Source: Microcystis panniformis FACHB-1757 (GTDB lineage Bacteria > Cyanobacteriota > Cyanobacteriia > Cyanobacteriales > Microcystaceae). Taken from it: DNA of 64,000 bases. The stretch lies in contig NZ_CP011339.1 of the NCBI RefSeq assembly GCF_001264245.1, positions 4,278,001 through 4,342,000 of the forward strand, in the 5' to 3' direction. Below, piece after piece: positions 23,517 through 33,675 of the stretch (its first letter is position 1; each line of letters opens with the position of its first letter). Under the pieces are notes generated by a model. It had not been told where the DNA came from, did not search any database, and saw only the letters and a program-made list of their open reading frames with translations. Position numbers and translations under genes: made by a program.

Positions 23517-25526
23517 ATGAGTGATTTTGAGGAACTAGAGTCTAAAAAACGGGAAAAAGCCCTAGAAATGCAGGCCCATCGCGATAATTTGCTCTCACGG
23601 GTGACAAGATTACTAATTTCTCAAGATATCCACTTGGCGATCGATCATACCCTAGAACTGCTCTGTCAATTTACCCAGAGCGCTCACTGTTACATTATTC
23701 AATATTCCACCTGTCGTCAGCAGTGGAGTATGGTTTATGAATACTGTCACCCCGACTATCCGCAAGTTATCCCGATTCGGGAACAATCACAAAATCTCTC
23801 GACGGAAACCTTTCCTTGGTTTTCGGAACAATTATTAAACGGTATTCCAGTTAAACTGAACTCTTTAGACGATTTACCCGCTACTGCTATCCCTGAAAGA
23901 ACTATTCTCGCTCATAGTCCTACTCCCTGTCTCTTAATCGTTCCCATGTGGGATAGTTATGGGGTAACGGTGGGTTATCTGGGATTGGATGCAAGTGCAG
24001 AAAAGCAATGGACAAAGGAAGATGTCACCTTTGTGCGTTTGCTGGGAGAATTAATTGCGATCGCACAAAGTAGATATGAAGCGGAAAAAGAATTAAAAGA
24101 AGCTAAGGAAGCGGCAGTTAAGGCAAATAAAGCTAAAAGTGAGTTTCTAGCTAACATGAGCCATGAATTACGCACTCCGCTTAATGCTATCTTGGGTTTT
24201 ACTCGCTTAATATCCCGGGATAGCAGCATCAGCAGTGAATATCGCCAATATTTGGAAATTGTCAATCGTAGCGGGGAACATTTATTAGAGTTAATCAACG
24301 ATATTCTAGAAATGTCGAAGATAGAAGCAGGAAGAACGGTTTTTAACCCTAGTAATTTCGATTTATACGCTCTTTTAGATAATATTGCCGAAATGCTCCG
24401 TCCACAAGCGCAGGCAAAAGCTTTAAGCTTAATTTTTGATCGCAGCTCCGATCTGCCCCAATATATATGTACTGATGAAAGTAAATTGCGACAGGTGTTC
24501 ATCAATCTCTTGAGTAACGGATTGAAGTTTACCGAGTCGGGAGGGGTGACTCTCCGGGTAAAATTAGGGGAGAAAAGAGAAGATTATCAGCGATTGCTCT
24601 GGGAAATTGAAGATACAGGACTAGGAATCGCTCCAGAGGAGATTTATAAGCTATTTCAACCCTTTAACCAAACGGAAACGGGACGAAAATCCCAACAGGG
24701 GACAGGATTGGGTTTACCTATCAGTAAAAAATTTGTTGAGTTGATGGGGGGTGCGATCGGAGTTAGTAGTATTCTGGGTCAAGGAAGTATTTTTAGTTTT
24801 GATATTCAGGTGGGTTTAGTGGGGGAAAATGAGATTAAAACCGAAACCAATAGGGCAAAAGTTATCGCTTTAGCGGAAAATCAGCCTAAATATCGCATAT
24901 TAGTCGTCGATGATCGACCGGAAAGCCGTTTACTGTTGCTGAAACTCCTGACTACCCTAGGATTGTCCGTGCAAGAGGCGGCTAATGGTCAAGAAGCGAT
25001 CGCAATTTGGCAAGCATGGCAACCTCATCTTATCTGGATGGACATGAGAATGCCAGTTAAAGACGGTTACGAAGCAACTAGGGAAATTCGGCGGTTAGAG
25101 GCTGATAATCGCGGAAAAACGGTAATAATTGCCCTAACTGCCAGTGCTTTTGAAGAGGATCGCGCCTTGGTTATTGCCGCTGGTTGTGATGATTTCGTGC
25201 GTAAACCTTTCCGAGAAGAAGTTATTTGGCAAAAAATGGGCGAATATTTAGGATTAAAATATATTTATGCCGATAACGAGCCAAATCAGCCCAATTATTC
25301 GCCAGTTTTCCTCGATTCCCTGCAATCCCTATTAAAATTAATCAGTCCCGTCTGGATTGGACAATTGCAACAAGCGGCGCGAGAATGTGATGATGAAAAA
25401 ATTATCGCCCTAACCGCAGAAATTCCCCCCGATTATGCTACCCTTGCCCAAGGTTTACAACAGTTAGCCGGAGAATTTTCCTTTGATGCGATCGAAACCA
25501 TAATTAAAGATTTAAACATATCTTAA
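23517..25526 (+). CDS. hybrid sensor histidine kinase (GAF-HisKA-REC)
   Basis: A 669-residue kinase with no transmembrane helix. In order: a GAF-like sensor (~25-190), a coiled linker (KELKEAKEAAVKANKAKSEFL), the HisKA box with His216 in NMSHELRTPLNAILGF, an HATPase domain (DLGLGIAPEEI-type N/G boxes; TGTGLGLPISKKFVELMGG), and a C-terminal receiver with Asp509 in WMDMRMPVKDGYE. The last ~70 residues look helical and could be a phosphotransfer extension. It would sense a soluble cue and pass phosphate internally; the partner regulator is not in the window. A heptamer array runs up to the ATG. Confidence 0.9.
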   Translation: MSDFEELESKKREKALEMQAHRDNLLSRVTRLLISQDIHLAIDHTLELLCQFTQSAHCYIIQYSTCRQQWSMVYEYCHPDYPQVIPIREQSQNLSTETFPWFSEQLLNGIPVKLNSLDDLPATAIPERTILAHSPTPCLLIVPMWDSYGVTVGYLGLDASAEKQWTKEDVTFVRLLGELIAIAQSRYEAEKELKEAKEAAVKANKAKSEFLANMSHELRTPLNAILGFTRLISRDSSISSEYRQYLEIVNRSGEHLLELINDILEMSKIEAGRTVFNPSNFDLYALLDNIAEMLRPQAQAKALSLIFDRSSDLPQYICTDESKLRQVFINLLSNGLKFTESGGVTLRVKLGEKREDYQRLLWEIEDTGLGIAPEEIYKLFQPFNQTETGRKSQQGTGLGLPISKKFVELMGGAIGVSSILGQGSIFSFDIQVGLVGENEIKTETNRAKVIALAENQPKYRILVVDDRPESRLLLLKLLTTLGLSVQEAANGQEAIAIWQAWQPHLIWMDMRMPVKDGYEATREIRRLEADNRGKTVIIALTASAFEEDRALVIAAGCDDFVRKPFREEVIWQKMGEYLGLKYIYADNEPNQPNYSPVFLDSLQSLLKLISPVWIGQLQQAARECDDEKIIALTAEIPPDYATLAQGLQQLAGEFSFDAIETIIKDLNIS

Positions 25527-25600
25527 GAGAGTATTTTATCTATATCTCAAAAACGTGATATTCTAAAGGCATAAATCCCTAAATATGGCAATTTTAAAGG

Positions 25601-26062
25601 ATGAAACTGTTAAAAATGCTCATCGGTACTTTCTTAATACTACCGATTTTTTCCGTTCATGCTCAAGTCCCCTCGCTGCCCCCAATCAAGCAAAATTCCC
25701 CCAATCTTGGTGATCTACCGAATGATCCCACCCAGCAGAAAAATTGGGTTTGTAATCGAGGGGATCAACGCATTGCCGTGGCTGCTAAAGAAGAGAAAGG
25801 TTGGAAAGAATTAATTGAAAAACAAGGTTGGCAATGTCGTGAGGGAAATACCGACATACCCGATAAAACTCTCGGCTTTTCCTGTGAACCAGAACAAACC
25901 CTCGGCCTCTTGACAGTTTACTGGTTAAATGGTAGTAATGGTCAACAACAATTAAGCCAATGGCGAGATAAATTAGCGGAACAACAGGGGATGGTTTGTA
26001 CCATTAATAACGTGCAGTTATTCGATACTCAAGAAAATATACCCAATCCATTACAACCATGA
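25601..26062 (+). CDS. exported protein of unknown function
   Basis: A 153-residue protein with a signal peptide (MLIGTFLILPIFSVHAQ) and ~130 mature residues with four cysteines (NWVCNRGDQRIAV, WQCREGNTDI, FSCEPEQTLGLL, MVCTINNVQLF), which could form two disulfides. AAGG precedes the ATG. Its stop overlaps the start of the next gene (ATGATTAAA), so the two are translationally coupled. No known domain. Confidence 0.65.
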   Translation: MKLLKMLIGTFLILPIFSVHAQVPSLPPIKQNSPNLGDLPNDPTQQKNWVCNRGDQRIAVAAKEEKGWKELIEKQGWQCREGNTDIPDKTLGFSCEPEQTLGLLTVYWLNGSNGQQQLSQWRDKLAEQQGMVCTINNVQLFDTQENIPNPLQP

Positions 26063-26700
26063 TTAAATTAGCAGTTTTGCCTCAATCTATCCTCCTGGGT
26101 ATCAGTTTACTATTAAACAATTCTCTGCCCTTACTTGCCCAATCTACACCCCTGAGCGTGGATAATTTAAGAAATACCGTCTATAACATTCCCAATCGGG
26201 GTTCCGTAATTGTCAGCGATGGTATTTTTCAATCTAACGAGGGACAAATTTTAGGAGTACAAGTCAGTCGAGAAGCTTTGATGGGGGACTATAATAATGA
26301 TCAAAGGACTGATGGTATTGTCGTATTAAGAGTGATTACCAGAGATCAACAGCAATTACATTATTTAGCCCTAGTGATCGATAATAACGGTACTGCCACT
26401 AACACTGATACTGTCCTGTTAGCCGATCGAGTAGTTGTCGATAATCTTAGTGCTAAAGATGGTACGATCACCGTCAACATGAGAAGATTTCTCCCCCGGG
26501 ATCCTTCCTGTTGTCCGTCGGGAGTTATCACCCAACAATTTGCGATTAATCCTAGTATTAATCAATTGACTTTACTGAGTACCAATGAAAGTCAACCCAC
26601 CACCCCCAATGTGCAGGTAGTACCCGCTTCCCCCCTGAGAATTAATAATAGTAATCTCCCCTTTCAACCTGCTGCTGGGGCCATCCAAATCCGCTTTTAA
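26059..26700 (+). CDS. exported protein of unknown function
   Basis: A 213-residue protein with a signal peptide (LLGISLLLNNSLPLLAQ) and a middle with calcium-binding or FG-GAP-like flavour (DYNNDQRTDGIVVLRVITRDQ). It overlaps the upstream gene by 4 bp. The C-terminal ~60 residues are Pro/Asn-rich. I cannot assign a family; the coupling suggests that it and its neighbour act together outside the cytoplasm. Confidence 0.65.
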   Translation: MIKLAVLPQSILLGISLLLNNSLPLLAQSTPLSVDNLRNTVYNIPNRGSVIVSDGIFQSNEGQILGVQVSREALMGDYNNDQRTDGIVVLRVITRDQQQLHYLALVIDNNGTATNTDTVLLADRVVVDNLSAKDGTITVNMRRFLPRDPSCCPSGVITQQFAINPSINQLTLLSTNESQPTTPNVQVVPASPLRINNSNLPFQPAAGAIQIRF

Positions 26701-26708
26701 ACCTGTTT

Positions 26709-26745
26709 TTGGTGCGTTACGCTGTGCTAACGCACCCTACCTTTT
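26709..26745 (+). terminator. GGTGCGTTA hairpin with T-run
   Basis: GGTGCGTTA and TAACGCACC form a 9-bp stem around CGCTGTGC and are followed by CTACCTTTTT. It is also a copy of the short GGTGCGT/ACGCACC palindrome family (compare 2894-2960). It sits between the exported-protein pair and recJ. Confidence 0.5.
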
Positions 26746-26758
26746 TACTTAACAAAAA

Positions 26759-28722
26759 ATGCCCTATAAATATCCCATCCAACGCTGGTATATTGCCGCA
26801 ACTAATCCCGAAAAAATTGAGGGGTTAGCGCGGGAAATGGGATTATCATCCTTATTAGCAACTATCTTAATTAATCGCGGTATTGATACCCCCGAATTAG
26901 CTAAAACTTATATAGATCCTGAAGCGGATATCCTACCCTCTCCCCTGGGAGAATTTCCCGACTTAGAAAAAAGTGTCAATTTATTAGTAAAAGCGATCGC
27001 CTCCGGCGATAAAATTGCTATCTGTGGGGACTACGATGCCGATGGCATGACCAGTACATCTTTACTGCTAAGAGCCTTGAGACATCTCGGCGCTAGGGTA
27101 AATCATGCCATACCCAGTCGCATGAAAGAGGGATACGGAATTAATCAGCGCATTGTCGAAGAATTTGCCGAATCGGGAGTCGGATTGATTCTCACCGTTG
27201 ATAATGGCATTTCCGCTCACGAACCGATCGCCCTAGCGATAGAATTAGGATTAAAAGTTATTATCACCGATCATCACGATCTGCCGCCAATTTTACCAAA
27301 TGCCTCCGCTATTCTCAACCCGAAATTATTAACCCCTAACTCTCCCTATCAGGGATTAGCGGGGGTGGGAGTCGCCTATATTTTAGCGGTGACAACTGCC
27401 CAAAAAATGGGTAAATTACAGGGATTAACCGAGTCATTATTAGCATTATTTACCCTAGGCACTATAGCAGATTTAGCTCCATTAATTGGGGTAAATCGTC
27501 GCTGGTTAAAACGGGGTTTAAGAAAATTACCCAAATCCCAATTAGTCGGGATTCAATCCCTGATGCAAATAGCGGGAATTAGCGAGGAACAAAAGCAATT
27601 ACAACCGGATGATATTGGCTTTAAATTGGGGCCGAGAATTAATGCCATTGGCAGAATTGGTGATCCCCAGATAGTTATTGAATTATTAACCACCGATGAG
27701 GCGGGAATTGCCTTAGAAAGAGCGATGCAGTGCGAACAAATTAATCGTACCCGTCAAGAATTGTGCGAAAAAATTGAAGAAGAAGCGATTAAATTAGTGG
27801 AAGAAACGCCGATTCTTTGGCAAAAAGATCGAGTTTTAGTCTTAGTCGAAAAAGATTGGCATCATGGGGTAATTGGTATTGTAGCTTCCCGTTTAGTGGA
27901 ACGCTACGGAGTGCCAGTTTTTATCGGTACTTACGAGGAAGAAGATGCGGGTAAAATTCGCGGATCTGCCAGAGGAATTGAAGAATTTCACGTTTTTGAA
28001 GCTCTGCAATTTTGCCAAGATTTACTAGGAAAATTTGGCGGTCATAAAATGGCGGGGGTTTTAGTTTACCCACAGCTAATTTACTAGCATTTAAACAAAG
28101 ATTAAGTCAATTTTCTCACAAAATTTTACAAATAGAACAATTAAAACCTTTAATTAAAATTGATACTATCATTGATTTTAAACAAATCACCCTGCAACTT
28201 TTTCAACAAATTGATAGTTTACAACCCTGGGGAATTGGCAATGAATTACCAGTTTTTTGGACTCCTAACGTGCGAGTAGTGGAACAGAAAACTATCGGAA
28301 AAAATCATTTAAAATTATTGCTGGCTCAAAGGGATGATACCAGAATTAAAGCCCTAGCATGGCGTTGGGGCGAATATTGTCCTTTACCAACTCGTTTAGA
28401 TATTGCCTATAAACTCAAAGAAAATACTTGGAATGGTAATACAACCATAGAGATTGAATTAGTGGGAGTGCGATTACCCCAAGAAAATAATAATATTAAA
28501 AAAGCAATTTTTATGCACGCCGATAAAATGTATCAATGTAGTTTTTGGGGTGATTTAAACGAGATTCGCATCAAAAATGAACAGGGCGATATTTTAGTCG
28601 TGCAGAAAGGGCAGCGCATTGGTTTATTAGGCAAAAATCGGCAACAAGCTAGAGAAGTCAACGTGACTGAACCCCGTTTTTATACTTTAATTAAAGTTGC
28701 CATCAAAGCTTTGGCTATCTAG
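26759..28722 (+). CDS. recJ: RecJ single-strand exonuclease, one frameshift
   Basis: RecJ degrades 5'-ended single-stranded DNA in recombination and mismatch repair. The first frame gives residues 1-441, with the DHH motifs ICGDYDADGMTSTS (motif I), LILTVDNGIS and VIITDHHDLP (DHH, motif III). It stops prematurely at 28087. One extra G in the GGGGG run at 28054-28058 would read AGGFSLPTANLLAF and continue through KPLIKIDTIIDFKQ to the stop at 28722, giving 654 residues, the normal RecJ length. So it is either a genuine frameshift or a consensus error; the C-terminal frame remains well conserved throughout. Confidence 0.88.
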
Positions 28723-28749
28723 CAACACCTCCCCAAAAGCACCTTGACG

Positions 28750-29889
28750 ATGAACCAAACCATAGTGATCAAAATCGGTACTTCCAGTTTGACCGATAAT
28801 GAAACCGGCCAATTATCCCTATCCACGATCGCCGCTTTAGTGGAAGTCCTCACCCGGTTGCGTGCCGCCGGTCATCGGGTGGTATTAGTATCATCTGGGG
28901 CCGTGGGGGTGGGCTGCCGTCGTCTGGGAATACAGGAAAGACCGAAAAAAATCGCCCTCAAACAAGCGATCGCCGCCGTCGGTCAAGGTCGTCTGATGCG
29001 GATCTATGATGACCTCTTTACCAGTCTTGGTCAACCGATCGCCCAAATTTTGCTGACCCGTCCCGAATTGATGGAACGCACCTGTTATGTCAACGCCTAT
29101 AATACCTTTCAGGCTTTGTTTGAATTAGGGGTAATTGCCATTGTCAACGAAAATGACACGGTGGCGATCGATGAGTTAAAATTCGGCGATAATGACACTT
29201 TATCAGCCCTTGTAGCCAGTTTAATCGAGGCTGACTGGTTATTTATCCTCACCGATGTGGATCGCCTCTACAGTGCCGATCCGCGGCTATTTCCCGAAGC
29301 GGCGGCTATTGCCCGGGTTACTCCTGCGGAATTAGCGCAACTATCGATCGATGCCGGTAGTAGTGGCAGTCAGTGGGGGACCGGGGGTATGGCGACGAAA
29401 TTGGCAGCGGCCCGGATTGCCACCAGCGCCGGGGTAGAAATGGCGATTACTAGGGGACGGCAGCCCGGTAATATCTTAAAAATTATGGCAGGAGAGGCGA
29501 TCGGAACCCGTTTTGAGGCCCAAAAACGCAGTGATAACGCCCGCAAACGCTGGATCGCCTACGGACTACTGCCTATGGGTAAAATCTATCTCGATGCTGG
29601 GGCGATTCAAGCCATTTGTCAGGGGGGAAAATCTCTCCTTGCGGCCGGGATTACCAAAGTGGCAGGGGAATTTAGCGCCTCCGAATCGGTGCAATTGTGC
29701 GATCAAGAAGGCCGGGAATTGGCCCGGGGAATTGTTAATTATAGTAGTGAGGAGATCGATCGAGTGAAAGGTCAACATTCCGAGCGTATTGCCAGTTTAT
29801 TAGGTTATATAGCCGCAGAAACCATCATTCATCGGGATAATCTCGTCATTTTGAGTGCCTCGTCCACCACCTCGACTAATAAGGGATAA
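28750..29889 (+). CDS. proB: glutamate 5-kinase
   Basis: ProB makes gamma-glutamyl phosphate, the first step of proline synthesis. The 379-residue protein has the amino-acid kinase domain ([43 protein letters not shown]) and a C-terminal PUA domain (~280-360), the full bacterial layout. The TTG at 28744 two codons upstream is a possible start, but the ATG at 28750 fits the family. Follows recJ by 27 bp. Feedback inhibition by proline is known for the family. Confidence 0.92.
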   Translation: MNQTIVIKIGTSSLTDNETGQLSLSTIAALVEVLTRLRAAGHRVVLVSSGAVGVGCRRLGIQERPKKIALKQAIAAVGQGRLMRIYDDLFTSLGQPIAQILLTRPELMERTCYVNAYNTFQALFELGVIAIVNENDTVAIDELKFGDNDTLSALVASLIEADWLFILTDVDRLYSADPRLFPEAAAIARVTPAELAQLSIDAGSSGSQWGTGGMATKLAAARIATSAGVEMAITRGRQPGNILKIMAGEAIGTRFEAQKRSDNARKRWIAYGLLPMGKIYLDAGAIQAICQGGKSLLAAGITKVAGEFSASESVQLCDQEGRELARGIVNYSSEEIDRVKGQHSERIASLLGYIAAETIIHRDNLVILSASSTTSTNKG

Positions 29890-29987
29890 TTCCGCCACCC
29901 AGCGCCGGTCCAGCCAATGCCTTAAATGTAAAGAAATGTCTCAAAAAAACAACAAATTGTTAGACAAGCAAGAGAGTTAGACTAGGG

Positions 29988-30071
29988 ATGTCCCCCGAAG
30001 TTCAACCCTGTGAGATTATAAATAAAGCGAAACTCAAAAATGTCTTTATTGCTGTTGGGAGAAACTTAATA
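29988..30071 (+). other. in-frame extension before apcF
   Basis: The reading frame of apcF stays open upstream to ATG 29988 (MSPEVQPCEIINKAKLKNVF). Phycobiliproteins do not carry such an extension, so it is probably leader RNA. The true start is the ATG at 30072. Confidence 0.6.
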
Positions 30072-30581
30072 ATGCGAGACGCGGTAACTAGCCTGATTAG
30101 AAAATACGATGTCACCGGACGTTATCTCGATCGAGATGCGATCGATAATCTTAAACAATATTTTGCCTCGGGAACTGCCCGTCTAGCTGCCGCCGCCCTC
30201 ATTAACGCTAATTCGGCGGCGCTCGTGCGTGGGGCGGCGATTCGTCTATTTGAAGAAGTTCCCGAATTGATCCGCGCCGGGGGTAATGCCTACACCACCC
30301 GTCGTTATTCTGCCTGTCTGCGGGATATGGATTACTATCTCCGCTATGCCAGTTATGCGCTGGTGGCTGCCGATACTAATGTTCTAGATGAACGGGTACT
30401 GCAAGGACTGCGGGAAACCTATAATTCCCTCGGGGTTCCCATCGGTCCGACGGTGCGCGGTATCCAAATCATGAGCGAAATGATTCAAACCATGGCTAGT
30501 GAGGCGGGTATTGCCGACACCTCTTTGATCGCTGAACCCTTTGATCATCTCACTCGCGAATTAAGCGAAGTGTCTATCTAA
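30072..30581 (+). CDS. apcF: allophycocyanin beta-18 subunit
   Basis: ApcF is a minor beta-type subunit of the phycobilisome core, next to the linker ApcE in the trimer that passes energy to photosystem II. From ATG 30072 (MRDAVTSLIRKYDVTGRYLDRD) the protein is 169 residues, the standard length. The chromophore-binding Cys82 is in RRYSACLRDMDYYLRYA. The sequence differs from ApcB by lacking the deletion around residue 70 and by its own C-terminus (DTSLIAEPFDHLTRELSE). GGGAG precedes the start. Phycobilisome genes are usually light-controlled; no promoter is clear here. Confidence 0.92.
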   Translation: MRDAVTSLIRKYDVTGRYLDRDAIDNLKQYFASGTARLAAAALINANSAALVRGAAIRLFEEVPELIRAGGNAYTTRRYSACLRDMDYYLRYASYALVAADTNVLDERVLQGLRETYNSLGVPIGPTVRGIQIMSEMIQTMASEAGIADTSLIAEPFDHLTRELSEVSI

Positions 30582-30730
30582 ATTCAGTTGTCAGTTATCG
30601 CTTATCGGTTTTGTCCGTTCAATTTTTGATGGAACTAACCCGCATCAGTACCCACTCTCAGCCTAGGGGAGTGGGGAAGGTGCAGCAAGGGGAACAGTTG
30701 ATTAAAACATTGTCCAGCTTTCTTTGACCC

Positions 30731-33378
30731 ATGACTCTCCCCTCGGATTTTCCCCTAGAACCACCGGCTACCAATAAAGATCCCCATCGTGATTATCGCG
30801 GACTCGATCGCGATAAACTCACCCCCATGTATCAGCATTATGTGGAGGTAAAAGAAACCTATCCCAATGCTCTTTTACTCTATCGTGTGGGCGATTTTTT
30901 CGAGTGTTTCTTTCAGGATGCGGTGATTATCTCCAGAGAATTAGAATTAGTTCTCACCAGCAAGGAAGGAGGTAAAGGGATTGGGAGAGTCGCCATGACC
31001 GGGGTTCCCCACCACGCCCTAGAGCGCTATAGTCGTTTATTGGTGGAAAAAGGCTATGCGGTGGCGATTTGTGACCAAGTAGAGGATTCGACGGAAGCAG
31101 CCGCCGAAAAACGGCTAGTAGAACGCGCTATCACCAAACTGCTCACCCCCGGAACCCTCACCGATGAGGGAATGTTAAACGCAAAAAAGAATAATTTTCT
31201 GGCTGCAGTGGTGATCACCGGAGAAAATTGGGGATTAGCCTATGCAGATATCTCCACCGGAGAATTCTACACCACCCAAGCCAGCGATTTAACGGCTTTA
31301 AGCCTAGAATTAAGCCGTTTACAGCCCTCAGAAATCCTTTTTCCCATCAATGCCCCCGATTTAAACCGTATTTTGCGCCCCGGGGAAAAATCCGACCATC
31401 TCCCCCCCTGTTTACCCGATAGTTTTTGTTATTCTCTCCGTCCCCAAACTATCTTTACTCTCACAGAAGCGAAAAATCGTCTCCTAATCACCTATAAAAT
31501 GCGTTCCCTAGAGGGGATGGGCTGCGAACATTTACCCCTTGCTATTCGCGCCGCCGGAGGCCTATTAGAATACATTGAAGATACCCAAAAAGCCAATCAA
31601 GTCCCCCTACAACCTTTAAAAACCTACTCTATCTCCGAATTTTTGATTTTAGATGGGCAAACCCGTCGTAACCTTGAAATTACCCAAACGGTGCGCGATG
31701 GTAGCTTCTATGGTTCTCTATTATGGGCGATCGATCGTACTTGTACGGCCATGGGTAGTCGCGCCTTACGTCGTTGGTTACTGCAACCGCTCTTAGATTC
31801 TCGCGGTATTCGCGCCCGTCAAGATACTATCCAAGAGTTAAAGGATAATCCCGCCCTGCGCCAAGATATTCGGCAAAAATTAAGGGAAATCTACGATATA
31901 GAACGTTTAAGCGGTCGTGTTGGCGCAGGAACGGCTAACGCCCGCGATTTACTTTCCCTAGCGGCATCTTTAGTCAAATTAGCCGATTTAGCGGCTTTGG
32001 TTGCTTCGGGAAATTCGCCCTATTTGAAAGCTTTACAGCAAATTCCCGCCGATTTGGAAAAATTAGGCCAGCAGGTGATCGCGCATCTGGTGGAATCTCC
32101 TCCGCTGCATCTGAAGGAAGGGGGGGTGATTCGCGAGGGAATTGATGCCCAATTGGATGCCCTCCGGCGCGACTATCAGGAAGTAATCGATTGGTTTAAG
32201 AATCTGGAGACGACAGAGAAAGAAAGAACGGGGATTAGCAATCTTAAGGTTAATTATAACAAAACTTTCGGTTATTATATTAGTTTACCCCGCAGTAAAG
32301 CCGATTTCGCCCCAAAAGATTATGTGCGTAAGCAAACTTTAGTCAATGAGGAACGTTATATCACCACCGAGTTAAAGGAGAAAGAAAATATAATTCTGAC
32401 GGCAGTAGATGAATTAAATAAATTAGAATACGAGATTTTTAGCGATTTACGCCGTCAAGTAGCCGAATTTTCCCCAGAAATCCGGGAAGTGGCCACAAAA
32501 GTCGCCGCTTTGGATGTGTTGGCAGCATTGGCAGAAATCGCCGTTTATCAGGGATATTGTCGCCCAGAAATCGCGGATGGTCGTCTTATCGATATTAAAG
32601 ATGGTCGTCATCCCGTGGTGGAACAATCCCTTGGGGCTGGCTTTTTTGTGCCGAATTCGATTAATTTGGGCAATCAGGAGGGTTTAGAATACCCTGACTT
32701 GATTATTCTCACTGGTCCCAATGCTAGTGGCAAAAGTTGTTATCTGCGACAGGTGGGATTAATTCAATTGTTAGCCCAAACCGGCAGTTTTGTCCCAGCA
32801 AAGTCGGCCAAAATCTCCATCTGCGATCGCATTTTCACCCGGGTGGGGCTGTGGATGACCTCGCTACTGGCCAATCCACCTTTATGGTGGAAATGAACGA
32901 AACTGCCAATATTCTCAATCACGCCACAGACAGATCATTAGTATTATTAGACGAAATTGGCCGGGGTACAGCCACTTTTGACGGTTTATCCATAGCTTGG
33001 GCTGTGGCGGAGTATTTAGCCACGGTACTGCAATCGCGGACGATTTTCGCCACTCACTACCACGAACTGAACGAATTAGCTTCAATTTTAGAGAATGTGG
33101 CTAATTATCAGGTAACAGTCAAAGAATTACCCCATGAGATAGTATTTTTGCACCAAGTACGACCGGGAGGCGCGGATAAATCCTATGGTATCGAAGCGGG
33201 AAGATTAGCCGGTTTACCAGCTTCTGTGATCGATCGTGCCATGCAGGTGATGGGTCAAATCGAAAAACATAGTAAAATTGCGATCGGTTTGCGTCAGGGA
33301 ATTAAGAAAATTAAACCGGTTAAGTCGGATAATTCCCCCTCTCTGCAGCAGTTAGACATTTTTGATGACAGTAAGTAG
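30731..33378 (+). CDS. mutS: MutS mismatch repair ATPase, one frameshift
   Basis: MutS recognises mismatches and small loops. The first frame includes the mismatch-binding domain ([26 protein letters not shown] with the Phe-X-Glu pair) and the Walker A ([14 protein letters not shown]). It is lost at the GGGG run 32845-32848; one added G reads [21 protein letters not shown] and the frame then continues through the Walker B ([16 protein letters not shown]) and [15 protein letters not shown] region to 33378. Total 882 residues, in the normal range. The last two codons (K, stop) lie in the end of an AAGTAGGT MITE. A true frameshift would remove the ATPase and cause a mutator state. Confidence 0.9.
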
Positions 33379-33474
33379 GTATGTGTTAAAAATTATCAGA
33401 CACCCCCCTTATCAAGGGGGGCAGGGGGGATCGAACCTAAAATTCATGTTTAATTTAATTATAACCAGCTACTT
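33373..33474 (+). mobile_element. AAGTAGGTAGG MITE, copy 1
   Basis: About 102 bp with the ends AAGTAGGT and AGCTACTT and an internal CCCCCCTTATCAAGGGGGG palindrome. Copies are at 42224-42326 (reverse) and 52295-52399 (forward), with a partial one at 53514. Inner parts (CTAAAAT-CAT-TTTAATTTAATT) are conserved between copies, showing recent spread. The first six bases supply the mutS stop codon. Confidence 0.8.
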
Positions 33475-33675
33475 ATCTTCAATAGCTCCGTAACCGTTGA
33501 TCTATTTATGATGATCCAGTTAGTGACCAACGTACCATGATTTTTCTCCTTTAGCCCCTAAACACATAAACATCATAACCTTTACATTGAGCCTGTCGAA
33601 ATGTAAGGTAAAGTAGAATCCAACCCGCGCGATTTCTTGGGTACTACCTTCTTCGGGTGGATGAGGTGATTGTAT
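33475..33675. other. intergenic with inverted repeat
   Basis: No gene. A palindrome (CCTTTACAT, loop, ATGTAAGG at about 33582-33606) lies between the MITE and the NACHT gene stop and resembles one at about 1179-1210. It could terminate that gene. Confidence 0.35.
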
